Shown here: positions 1 through 6,567 of the stretch, piece after piece
Layout of the letters: the number at the start of each line of letters is the position of its first letter
Numbering within the stretch: position 1 is the stretch's first letter
DNA from: JBBRWV01 sp038248985
GTDB lineage: Bacteria > Planctomycetota > Phycisphaerae > WQYP01
Assembly (NCBI GenBank): GCA_038248985.1
Contig: JBBRWV010000139.1
Coordinates: 1-8,933, forward strand
Direction: 5' to 3'
DNA length: 8,933 nucleotides
Made by a program: the position numbers and the translations under genes
Notes under the pieces: model-generated
Databases searched by the model: none
What the model saw: the letters and a program-made list of their open reading frames with translations, nothing else
What the model was told of the DNA's origin: nothing

Positions 1-1467
1 CCCTCGACCCCCTTCCGCCCCGGTGCTGCGCGCTCTTCTGCCCGTCGTGATCAGCTTCTCGCCGCTGTTTTAGGCCTCGCATTCCTCGGTTCCTCCATGC
101 TGATGCAAGGCCGCCTCGTCGATTCCCGCAAAACCCTCGTCCGCGAACCCGAATCCAACCTCAGCTCCCTCGCCGGACAGTTCCCCCGCCTCACCCTCGG
201 CGGCTTCCGCGGCCTCCTCGCCATGGTCCTCTGGATCCAGGCCGAAGAAGCCAAAAATGACCGAAAATGGCTCGAGCTTGAAACCAAATACGATATTATC
301 GGAGCCTTGCAGCCCTACTTCGTCTCCGTCTACATCTACCACGCCTGGAACCAAGCCTACAACCTCTCCGCCCAATGGCACTCCGTCGACTCCAAATACA
401 AATGGGTCCTCGACGGCCAATCCTACCTCTACAAAGGCGAACGCTATAACCCCGACAGCCCCGATCTCCTGCTGGAACAAGGACATATGTACTTCCTGAA
501 GCTCGGTGGCAGCTTCGAACGCATCTTCTACCGCGCCCACTGGCGCGAAGATATCGCCCGCCTCCACATGCTCCAGGATCCCGACACCGCCCAACGCTCT
601 GGTGACGTAACTGAAGCTCTCAAGCATGTTTACAGCTTCACCACCAAACCCCAATTCCACACCACCCTCCTCCAAGACCCCACCCGCGCCACCACCCGCA
701 CCGGCTACGGCGTCAGCATTTCCGACCCCTTCCTCTTCCAAAACCGCGCCGACGGCAAACCCCTCGACGCCCCCGTCAACTTCCGCTACGGCCTCAGCCC
801 CTACTACTTCGCCTACGTCGAATACAACCGCTGCCTCGCCGCCGGTGCCCCCACCACTACCGGTTTGAACGTCATCGACGCCTGGCCCGCCATGTCCCTT
901 CGCCTCTGGTGCCGCGATGACCTCTACTACTCCGCCCAGTCCATGCACGACATCTTCGCCGTCCCTCCGTCGCAAATGCCGTCCCCCGCGAAACTTAACG
1001 ACAAAATCCTCGAAGTCCGCGACTGCTACCGTAACGTCCAGATGATCGCCCCCGTCTCCGTCGAACTCTTCGAAAAACACCTCCTCAAATACAAATACAA
1101 TGAATCCACCCACCGCAAACATATTCGCGAAACTGAAGCCTACCAAAAAATCGGCCTCGCCGAACAATCCCTTTTCAACACGCTCGTCGATTGGCACAAC
1201 GCCGGCCGCACCCTCACCCCCGAAATCATCACCAGTCTCACCAAAACCCTCCCCCTCTACGAAGACGCCGCCCTTTCCGTAACTACTTGGGCCGAAACAG
1301 TTTACCCCATGACCCCCGGCAGCACCCCCAACCCCGACCGCGCCGAATTCATCAAATTCGCCACCGCCCTCCGCGAGCGCGCCCAAGGCATCCAATCCAT
1401 GCTCACCACCCCCCCCACCACCTACCCCGACATGTCCTTCCTCACCCCCGAAGTCGTTGAAAGATAG
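1..1467 (+). CDS. PVC-type membrane-anchored protein of unknown function (5' partial)
   Basis: The frame is open from base 1 to the TAG at 1465-1467 and has no ATG or GTG before 97, so the true start lies left of the window. An ATG at 97 exists, but it would cut off most of a hydrophobic helix (QLLAAVLGLAFLGSSMLM, visible residues 18-35). That helix follows an Arg-rich stretch and looks like a signal anchor. After it comes LTLGGFRGLLAMVLW (residues 64-78), then ALQPYFVSVYIYHAWNQAYN (102-121). This arrangement recalls a large uncharacterised family in Planctomycetota and Verrucomicrobiota with TPR-like helices in the periplasmic part; that assignment is from memory. No catalytic motif was recognised. 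Wobble positions are very C-rich: 29 of 40 codons in 301-420 end in C. A run of eight C at 1409-1416 lies near the 3' end. Its role, if any, in the downstream glycan locus is unknown, and a 208 bp gap separates them. Confidence 0.8.
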   Translation, partial: PSTPFRPGAARSSARRDQLLAAVLGLAFLGSSMLMQGRLVDSRKTLVREPESNLSSLAGQFPRLTLGGFRGLLAMVLWIQAEEAKNDRKWLELETKYDIIGALQPYFVSVYIYHAWNQAYNLSAQWHSVDSKYKWVLDGQSYLYKGERYNPDSPDLLLEQGHMYFLKLGGSFERIFYRAHWREDIARLHMLQDPDTAQRSGDVTEALKHVYSFTTKPQFHTTLLQDPTRATTRTGYGVSISDPFLFQNRADGKPLDAPVNFRYGLSPYYFAYVEYNRCLAAGAPTTTGLNVIDAWPAMSLRLWCRDDLYYSAQSMHDIFAVPPSQMPSPAKLNDKILEVRDCYRNVQMIAPVSVELFEKHLLKYKYNESTHRKHIRETEAYQKIGLAEQSLFNTLVDWHNAGRTLTPEIITSLTKTLPLYEDAALSVTTWAETVYPMTPGSTPNPDRAEFIKFATALRERAQGIQSMLTTPPTTYPDMSFLTPEVVER

Positions 1468-1497
1468 GGTATCCCATCCAATAAAGGACCGCATTCG

Positions 1498-1543
1498 TAA
1501 TGCACGGTGTGTGCAAGGCGCGGCAAGATGACCGATAATGCAC
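1498..1543 (+). repeat. Direct repeat TAATGCAC (two copies) with an inverted GTGCA copy
   Basis: TAATGCAC occurs at 1498-1505 and again at 1536-1543, 38 bp apart. The first copy also forms a small inverted repeat with the GTGCA at 1511-1515 (TGCAC-N5-GTGCA). Dyad plus direct repeats in an intergenic region is the kind of pattern seen at operators, but no known regulator site was recognised and a chance origin is possible. Confidence 0.35.
1511..1539 (+). promoter_or_regulatory. Weak sigma70-like promoter candidate
   Basis: GATAAT at 1534-1539 matches five of six bases of the -10 consensus. Seventeen bases upstream, GTGCAA (1511-1516) matches only three of six bases of the -35 consensus. The -10 element would overlap the second TAATGCAC repeat, so a protein bound there could block it. 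This is the best candidate I found by eye, not a strong one. Confidence 0.2.
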
Positions 1544-1595
1544 TAAAGTACGATGAACTTCGCTTAAGGTGTCTTCTTGGATAGCCGAATCAAAA

Positions 1596-1618
1596 GTGCA
1601 ACAAGGCGCACGTTTTTT
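1596..1618 (+). terminator. Weak hairpin followed by T6
   Basis: GTGC (1596-1599) can pair with GCAC (1608-1611) around an eight-base loop. After one base comes a run of six T (1613-1618). The four-pair stem is too short for a strong intrinsic terminator. It could be a weak terminator for transcription coming from the left, or a leader pause site, or chance. Confidence 0.2.
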
Positions 1619-1675
1619 CACTGCTCGAGAAAAACTGAATGCGAATTTGTGCAAATGTAGTTTTTCGGAGAACGC

Positions 1676-2440
1676 ATGAAATCGCAGATAAAAAAACTCA
1701 TTCGCCGGCTTGTCGTGCCATGCCTTCCTCAGGATCCCCATAAGGACTTAGCCACAGAAACCCTCATCCAAAAGGCAATGCACTTCGCCGCGTGTGAAAT
1801 GATCGAAGGCGACTATTTGGAATTCGGGGTGTTTCGGGGCAGCTCTTTTATCCACGCTTACAAGACTGCGGAACGCGAATTCAAACAACGTATCGCCCTC
1901 GACATCGGAGGCGAAAACGCCGGCAAACAACGTATTCGACGTCAGAAAATATGGGATTCCATGCGATTTATCGCCTTCGATTCTTTCGAAGGCCTACCGT
2001 CTCTCGCATCTGGCGACGAAACCACACCTGATTTCACTGCTGGCATGTATGCCTGTTCCCAAGATCAATTCATCACCAATGTAACTGCCGCTGGCGTTCC
2101 ACGTGAACGATTCATTGCAGTCAAGGGTTTTTTTGAGGCGTCATGCACCCCCGAAACAAAGGCCGCGATAACTCTTAATAAAGCGGCCGTCGTCTGGATT
2201 GACGCGGACCTCTACTCTTCGACCTTGACTGCCTTAAATTTTGTGTCAGACGTACTCCAAGACGGAACTATTCTCATTTTTGATGACTGGTTTTCATTCC
2301 GGGGAAGCCCAAACCAGGGCGAACAACGCGCCTTCCGTGAATGGGCCGCATCCCCACTGATTTCTCAAAAATTTACCTTTCAGGAGTACCAGCGAGAAAC
2401 TTGGAAGCGAATGAGTTTCGTTACTTCATTAAAACTATAA
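1676..2440 (+). CDS. TylF/MycF-family SAM-dependent O-methyltransferase
   Basis: This 254-residue protein resembles the macrocin O-methyltransferase (TylF) family, class I SAM-dependent enzymes that methylate sugar hydroxyls with a divalent metal. Visible landmarks are EFGVFRGSS (49-57), the SAM-binding motif I equivalent; FIAFDSFEGLP (98-108), the typical family motif; VVWIDADLYSST (172-183); and DDWF (203-206), whose aspartates are expected metal ligands. A following GxxNQGEQRAF stretch (210-220) also fits. The length matches the family and there is no signal peptide, so it should act in the cytoplasm. The start is supported by CGGAG at 1666-1670, five bases before the ATG. It is the first gene after the long intergenic region and precedes the sugar-synthesis cassette, so a role in methylating a glycan residue or precursor is likely; the exact acceptor cannot be read. 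Codon use differs from the flanking genes (14 of 40 codons in 1685-1804 end in C). Confidence 0.85.
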   Translation: MKSQIKKLIRRLVVPCLPQDPHKDLATETLIQKAMHFAACEMIEGDYLEFGVFRGSSFIHAYKTAEREFKQRIALDIGGENAGKQRIRRQKIWDSMRFIAFDSFEGLPSLASGDETTPDFTAGMYACSQDQFITNVTAAGVPRERFIAVKGFFEASCTPETKAAITLNKAAVVWIDADLYSSTLTALNFVSDVLQDGTILIFDDWFSFRGSPNQGEQRAFREWAASPLISQKFTFQEYQRETWKRMSFVTSLKL

Positions 2441-2497
2441 GTCACGCCAGTTCCTCCTCCAAACGGTTCCAAAGCCAATACTGTTACGCGAGACCGC

Positions 2498-3493
2498 ATG
2501 ACTCACGAAATAACCTCAGACCATAGGGCACGAATTAGGGCCCAGATTCAAAGCACGCTCAATGCTCAACTGGCTGCGGTCAAGGCGCTTCAAGGCCAAC
2601 CTGTAGCTTCCATGGAAGCGGCTGTAGAAATTGCTCTCTCATGCCCCGAACCTCTCATATGGTGTGGAGTCGGAAAATCCGGCCACATTGCTCAAAAGGT
2701 AGCGGCAAGCATGAGCAGTCTGGGCACACGCTCGATCTTTTTGCATGCAAGCGAAGCCATGCACGGAGACCTCGGCGCAGTCCACACGGCTGCATGCGTG
2801 TTTCTCTTTTCCAACAGTGGAAAAACCCAAGAAATTCTTCGCCTCGTTCCTGTCCTACGGGAATATTCCGCCAAACTGGTGGCGATCGTGGGAAATAGGG
2901 ACTCCCCACTTTCACGACAGGCCGACGTCACAATTGAAGCACGCGTCGAACGTGAGGCCGACGAACTGAATCTCGCTCCGACCGCGAGTGCATTGGCCGC
3001 ACTAGCGGTCGGTGACGCTCTAGCGTGTGCGATTAGTAGTGCCAAGGGATTCACTCGTGAAGATTATTCAGTGCGCCATCCGGGAGGACGTTTGGGGGCG
3101 GAATTGACGTTGCGAGTCGGAGACCTGATGCGAAAGGGCGATGAAATTCCCACCGTTAGGCCAGATTCCACCGCAATTGAAGTACTTCACGAGATATCGC
3201 GAAAACGTTTGGGTGCCGCGTGTGTGCTTTCTACCGATGGCGAACTCCTCGGCGTCGTTACCGACGGTGATATCCGCCGCGCTCTTGAATCAGGAAAGGC
3301 GGTTTCAGAGCTCAAAGCATGTGACATGATGAACACCAATCCACGCTCGGTTCCACCTGATTGCGCCCTTGTAAACGCCATGCAGAGCCTTTCCTTTGAA
3401 CGCAAAATGTTGTCCCTCCTTCCAGTAGTATCCCTTGAACGCAAGTTGCTCGGTGTGGTGTGGTATCACGATGCAATGACCGTTGGGAAATAA
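2498..3493 (+). CDS. kpsF: KpsF/GutQ-family sugar-phosphate isomerase (arabinose-5-phosphate isomerase type)
   Basis: The 331-residue protein has the full KpsF/KdsD layout: an N-terminal SIS isomerase domain (about 35-200) and two CBS domains (about 208-265 and 273-328). Family members interconvert ribulose 5-phosphate and arabinose 5-phosphate, the first step towards Kdo. By comparison with E. coli KdsD recalled from memory, its catalytic residues K59, E111, E152 and H193 correspond to K60 (GVGKSG), E112 (SNSGKTQEI), E153 (EREADELNLAPT) and H194 (VRHPGG), so the active site looks intact. The normally conserved CPLG around the third residue reads DELN here. HASEAMHGDLG (83-93) and VTDGDIRR (254-261, first CBS) are also typical. 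Only a weak GCGAGA precedes the ATG as ribosome binding site. The gene lies 57 bp after the methyltransferase and 13 bp before a CMP-sugar synthetase, which supports a role in making a CMP-activated ulosonate. The substrate could differ from arabinose 5-phosphate. Confidence 0.88.
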   Translation: MTHEITSDHRARIRAQIQSTLNAQLAAVKALQGQPVASMEAAVEIALSCPEPLIWCGVGKSGHIAQKVAASMSSLGTRSIFLHASEAMHGDLGAVHTAACVFLFSNSGKTQEILRLVPVLREYSAKLVAIVGNRDSPLSRQADVTIEARVEREADELNLAPTASALAALAVGDALACAISSAKGFTREDYSVRHPGGRLGAELTLRVGDLMRKGDEIPTVRPDSTAIEVLHEISRKRLGAACVLSTDGELLGVVTDGDIRRALESGKAVSELKACDMMNTNPRSVPPDCALVNAMQSLSFERKMLSLLPVVSLERKLLGVVWYHDAMTVGK

Positions 3494-3506
3494 AGAGAGA
3501 TAGAAG

Positions 3507-4181
3507 ATGAAAACCGTCGCATTTGTTCCCTTGCGATTGAATAGCAAAAGAGTCGTTGGCAAAAATCTTCTTCCCTTAGGCAACCACGCCCTCTGCTGGT
3601 ACGTTTTCAGAAACCTCCTTAATGCACAGGCATTTGATCGCGTTTATGCGTTCTGTAGCGATGAGTCCGTTATGCCCCACATCCCCGAAGGCGTGGAATT
3701 CTTGAAGAGGGATGTAGTGCTTGATGGTGATTTCATCAAAGGGTTGCAAATCTACCGGGCTTTCTGCGAAATAGTTCACGCGGATATCTACGCTTTGGCC
3801 CATGCCACTTCTCCTTTTATCTACCCCAAAACCTACGAAAAGGCCGTGAACGCTGTGCAATCCGGCCAGCACGATTCGGCATTAAGTGTTGAGCAAAAGA
3901 AGACATTCTGCTGGTTCAAAGGCGAACCACTGAATTACTCCTTAACCGACGTTCCCCGCACGCAGGACCTAGAACCAGTCATGGTGGAAACGAGCGGATT
4001 CTTTGTGTTTGGTCGGGATATCCTAGTGAAACACAATCGTCGCATTGGATTCAACCCCCTCCTTCAGGAAGTGAGCCCTTTAGAGGCATTGGATATTGAT
4101 AACCCTGAAGATTTGGAACTTGGACGGGCACTGGTACCGACTTTCATGCACTCCCTCCATGCCGGTGACAACAATGCCTGA
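3507..4181 (+). CDS. CMP-sugar synthetase, acylneuraminate cytidylyltransferase family (NeuA-like)
   Basis: This 224-residue enzyme belongs to the family that couples CTP to sialic acids and other ulosonates, releasing pyrophosphate. The N-terminal nucleotide-binding segment PLRLNSKRVVGKN (8-20) corresponds to the family's P-R-x-x-SKR-x-x-x-KN motif. HATSPF (99-104), PRTQDLEPVMVETSGFF (150-166) and the C-terminal LDIDNPEDLELG (195-206) are further NeuA-type landmarks; the last contains likely metal-binding aspartates. It looks closer to NeuA than to KdsB, whose motif begins PARYxSxRLPGK. The start has AGAGAGA at 3494-3500, about six bases before the ATG. The upstream partner is a KpsF-type isomerase, which suggests a Kdo-like product, while the fold suggests a nonulosonate. 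The true substrate is therefore open (CMP-Kdo, CMP-sialic acid-like or a relative). The 3' end overlaps the next gene by eight bases. Confidence 0.82.
   Translation: MKTVAFVPLRLNSKRVVGKNLLPLGNHALCWYVFRNLLNAQAFDRVYAFCSDESVMPHIPEGVEFLKRDVVLDGDFIKGLQIYRAFCEIVHADIYALAHATSPFIYPKTYEKAVNAVQSGQHDSALSVEQKKTFCWFKGEPLNYSLTDVPRTQDLEPVMVETSGFFVFGRDILVKHNRRIGFNPLLQEVSPLEALDIDNPEDLELGRALVPTFMHSLHAGDNNA
4164..4168 (+). promoter_or_regulatory. Ribosome binding site (GGTGA) supporting the ATG at 4174
   Basis: GGTGA lies five bases before ATG 4174 and inside the end of the cytidylyltransferase gene. The two earlier in-frame ATGs of the next gene (4096 and 4159) lack a comparable purine-rich site. The 4096 start would also add residues that lie entirely within the upstream coding region and show no family resemblance. 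Confidence 0.5.
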
Positions 4182-5010
4182 GCCAACTAACTCTCCGGAA
4201 ATCCACTCCGCCCAAGCTACGCCCAGTCGTTTCCGCGGGAGAAATCTACGCGCTAAACTCAAGAGGCTCGTACAGGCTGATTTCTGGCGTACGGCGTGGC
4301 AACTGAAAAAGCTTCGTAACCGATATGAGGGGCAGCGTTGCTTCGTTTTGGGGAATGGGCCGAGCCTAAAAAAAACGGACCTGTCGCTTCTAAAGAACGA
4401 AATCACATTTGGGTCCAACCGCATCTACATGGCCTTTCCAGAAATGGGCTTTCAAACGACGTTCTTAGGCTGCATTGACCTGCTCGTCGTTGAATCAAAT
4501 GTAGAAGAGCTTCAAAGCTTGAACATGCCTTTTTTCACCAACTGGAGAGCCCGCAAGTTTTTTCTCGACACGCCAAAAAAGAATATTCTCTATATGTACG
4601 ATCCATGGGATGGAAGGTTGGGGTTCTCCACCACACCGGCTTGGCGTGTATTTGAAGGGGCGACTGTTACGAATATTCACCTACAGATGGCATTTCATAT
4701 GGGCTTTACTCAGGTAATTCTGATCGGTATTGACCATTCGTGGAACATTCCTATTATCAAGCAACCAACTCAACTAGTCTCAACCGGACATGACACAGAT
4801 CACTTTATCGCCAACTACTACAAGCCCGGCCAGAAATTTGATCCGCCAGCAATTGAGACAATCGAAACATCCTATGCGCTTGCCCGAGACTATTTCGCAG
4901 CACACAATCGCGAGATCATTGACGCCACAGTCGGCGGAAAACTTCAGGTCTTCAGAAAGGTTGATTACTTGTCGTTATTCGCCGCCAGTTCCGGGAGTCT
5001 GTACAAATGA
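4174..5010 (+). CDS. DUF115/MptE-like protein, candidate glycosyltransferase
   Basis: The product is 278 residues from ATG 4174; in-frame ATGs at 4096 and 4159 would give 304 or 283. After a basic N-terminal part come CFVLGNGPSL (56-65) and FGSNRIY (79-85). This Rossmann-type opening is shared by the DUF115 (6-hydroxymethylpterin diphosphokinase MptE-like) family and, loosely, by GT42 sialyltransferases of Campylobacter. Further on are VILIGIDHSW (181-190), HDTDHF (206-211) and a C-terminal IIDATVGGKLQVF (248-260), all typical of DUF115 proteins found in surface-glycan loci. DUF115-containing Maf proteins are implicated in transferring nonulosonic acids to flagellins. Placement next to a NeuA-like enzyme makes this protein a reasonable candidate for the transferase using that CMP-sugar, but this is inference; the pterin name should not be taken literally here. 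It overlaps the gene before by eight bases and the flippase after by four (ATGA). Confidence 0.72.
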   Translation: MPEPTNSPEIHSAQATPSRFRGRNLRAKLKRLVQADFWRTAWQLKKLRNRYEGQRCFVLGNGPSLKKTDLSLLKNEITFGSNRIYMAFPEMGFQTTFLGCIDLLVVESNVEELQSLNMPFFTNWRARKFFLDTPKKNILYMYDPWDGRLGFSTTPAWRVFEGATVTNIHLQMAFHMGFTQVILIGIDHSWNIPIIKQPTQLVSTGHDTDHFIANYYKPGQKFDPPAIETIETSYALARDYFAAHNREIIDATVGGKLQVFRKVDYLSLFAASSGSLYK

Positions 5011-6566
5011 GCGTGGCGAGCCGCCTAGTAGCGAATACAGTGGCAACCTATCTCCGAATGGTGCTCACATTTGGGTTAGGTCTGCTGACTGTGCGCCTGC
5101 TCGTGAAAACCCTCGGACTTTCCGATTACGGCTTACTTGCCGTTATGGGCGCGACCGGTGCCCTGCTCGCCATGATCTCTGGTGCATTTACAAAAAGCGT
5201 GACTCGGTTTCTTGCCTATGAAATCGGCCGAACAACCGATAGCCGATTGCACTCCATGTTTAACAGCGCATTTGCCGTCTACGCCGTACTCGGGGTGATT
5301 CTCGTCGCGGTTGGCACCGCTCTCGCGCCCTTGATTCTCGGTGCATTGACCATCCCGGAAGGACGCATGGGAGCAGTCAAATTGCTCTACGGCCTCAGCC
5401 TTGCCACACTCGTTCTGGGATTGCTCACCACGCCCTTCAAATCGATCCTCTTGGCCCACCAGGCAATGACGGTCACCGCCGTGCTTGACACTGCCTCATC
5501 CTTTGTCAGCATCGCCACCGTCTTCGTTTTGAACTTCATCCCTTACGACAAGCTCTGTACCTATGCCTTGCTAGGGTTCGCATCCAGCGCGGCCTTCTCG
5601 ATTACCTACATCCTCATCTCCCTCAAATCCTATCCCGAGTGCCGGCTGAATCTTCGATTAATCAGCCGTACCGATATTCGCGCTATGCTTGGCTTCACGG
5701 GGTGGACCGTCTTCGGTCAGGTCGCTTGGGACGTCCGAAACCAGGGTGCCGTCCTGATCATGAACGCCTCTTTCGGAACGGTGGTAGGCGCTGCTTACGC
5801 CATCGCCAATCAGGTCATGAACTACCAGAATCAACTGAGCTTCACTATCTTTGCCGCAATCGGCCCCGCGATTACCTCCATGGAGGCGAAGGGTGGAAAA
5901 AATCGAATGACCGATATGATCGTCGCCTCCTCCAAGTTCCCCACGCTGGCTTGCCTTCTCCTGTTCACCCCCATTCTTCTCGAAACAACCTTCCTCCTCA
6001 AAATCTGGCTCACGAATTATCCCGATTCCGCTCCTCTCTTTGCCCAATTGCTCTGTGCAAGCATGATCCCCGGCATTCTCACATACAGCCTCCATCAGGG
6101 CTTGGAAGCCAAGGGACGCATTGGTGCTATCACCCTGTGGCTATCAATCCCACAGATCCTTGTCATCCTGATCAGTGGACTAATCTTCAAATTCACATCC
6201 GCTCCCGCATGGGTTCTTCCGGCGCTCAACCTAATCGCAGTTGCCCCCCTCGTTGGCATTTTTCGGCCTTGGTACGCATGCCGCCAATTGAACATTCCTC
6301 TTGGTGTATGGGTTCGATCCGCGTTCCTGCCAGTTCTCTTGGTCTCTGCTATCGCCGCCATCGCGGTCTTTCCTATTCGCTTCTTCTTGCATGAGGGCTA
6401 CCTCAGATTATGCTTTATCGTGATTGCAAATGCCTCGGCGTTGCTCGTGGGAGGATGGATCTTTGCCGTAAGTCCATTCGAACGCACCCAACTGCAATCC
6501 ATATACAAAAAGATAAAAGATCGCCGAATGGCGGCAAAGCAACATAGGGCATCGAAGGAAGTATGA
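5007..6566 (+). CDS. Wzx-like polysaccharide flippase (MOP superfamily)
   Basis: This 519-residue integral membrane protein has about a dozen hydrophobic segments, for example near 11-32, 42-60, 87-113, 126-149, 155-178, 183-206, 314-332, 346-360, 372-394, 400-418, 437-459 and 467-488. The N-terminal pattern VATYLRMVLTFGLGLLTVRLL...LGLSDYGLL (12-44) is characteristic of O-antigen and exopolysaccharide transporters that flip undecaprenyl-linked oligosaccharide units across the inner membrane. The C-terminus (about 491-519) is a Lys/Arg-rich cytoplasmic tail. The start codon overlaps the stop codon of the DUF115 gene (ATGA), with GGGAG at 4993-4997 as ribosome binding site, so translation is probably coupled. 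The next gene starts one base after its stop. Codon use is intermediate between the cassette before and the glycosyltransferases after (20 of 40 codons in 5220-5339 end in C). No polymerase gene follows inside the window. Confidence 0.87.
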   Translation: MSVASRLVANTVATYLRMVLTFGLGLLTVRLLVKTLGLSDYGLLAVMGATGALLAMISGAFTKSVTRFLAYEIGRTTDSRLHSMFNSAFAVYAVLGVILVAVGTALAPLILGALTIPEGRMGAVKLLYGLSLATLVLGLLTTPFKSILLAHQAMTVTAVLDTASSFVSIATVFVLNFIPYDKLCTYALLGFASSAAFSITYILISLKSYPECRLNLRLISRTDIRAMLGFTGWTVFGQVAWDVRNQGAVLIMNASFGTVVGAAYAIANQVMNYQNQLSFTIFAAIGPAITSMEAKGGKNRMTDMIVASSKFPTLACLLLFTPILLETTFLLKIWLTNYPDSAPLFAQLLCASMIPGILTYSLHQGLEAKGRIGAITLWLSIPQILVILISGLIFKFTSAPAWVLPALNLIAVAPLVGIFRPWYACRQLNIPLGVWVRSAFLPVLLVSAIAAIAVFPIRFFLHEGYLRLCFIVIANASALLVGGWIFAVSPFERTQLQSIYKKIKDRRMAAKQHRASKEV

Positions 6567-6567
6567 A

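Larger units (their letters stand above)
1468..1675 (+). promoter_or_regulatory. Probable control region of the polysaccharide operon
   Basis: This is the only gap longer than 60 bp in the window, and it precedes a run of closely packed genes, so the operon promoter most likely lies here (inference). The pentamer GTGCA or its complement TGCAC occurs five times: 1501-1505, 1511-1515, 1539-1543, 1596-1600 and 1649-1653. About 0.4 would be expected by chance in this length at equal base composition. Two copies sit in an identical octamer, TAATGCAC. The gap contains no convincing ORF, and no tRNA or riboswitch was recognised. A short GGGTATCCC hairpin right after the upstream stop codon lacks a T-run, so the upstream gene has no clear intrinsic terminator there. 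Confidence 0.4.

Noticed and set aside
1409..1416. Run of eight C as a possible phase-variation tract
   Set aside because: It encodes an ordinary Thr-Pro-Pro-Thr stretch in a very C-rich gene and affects only the last residues; composition explains it.
1468..1476. GGGTATCCC right after the first gene's stop as a terminator
   Set aside because: The stem is three pairs with a three-base loop and no following T-run.
70..1494. A 474-residue open frame on the minus strand across the first gene
   Set aside because: It is very rich in Gly, Val, Glu and Ala, as expected when the C-rich wobble base of the plus-strand gene becomes the first codon base (G) on the other strand. The plus-strand protein has a coherent membrane anchor and family motifs.
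5639..6394. A 251-residue plus-strand frame inside the flippase gene
   Set aside because: It is rich in Arg, His and Ser with no domain, whereas the flippase frame gives consistent membrane helices across the same bases.
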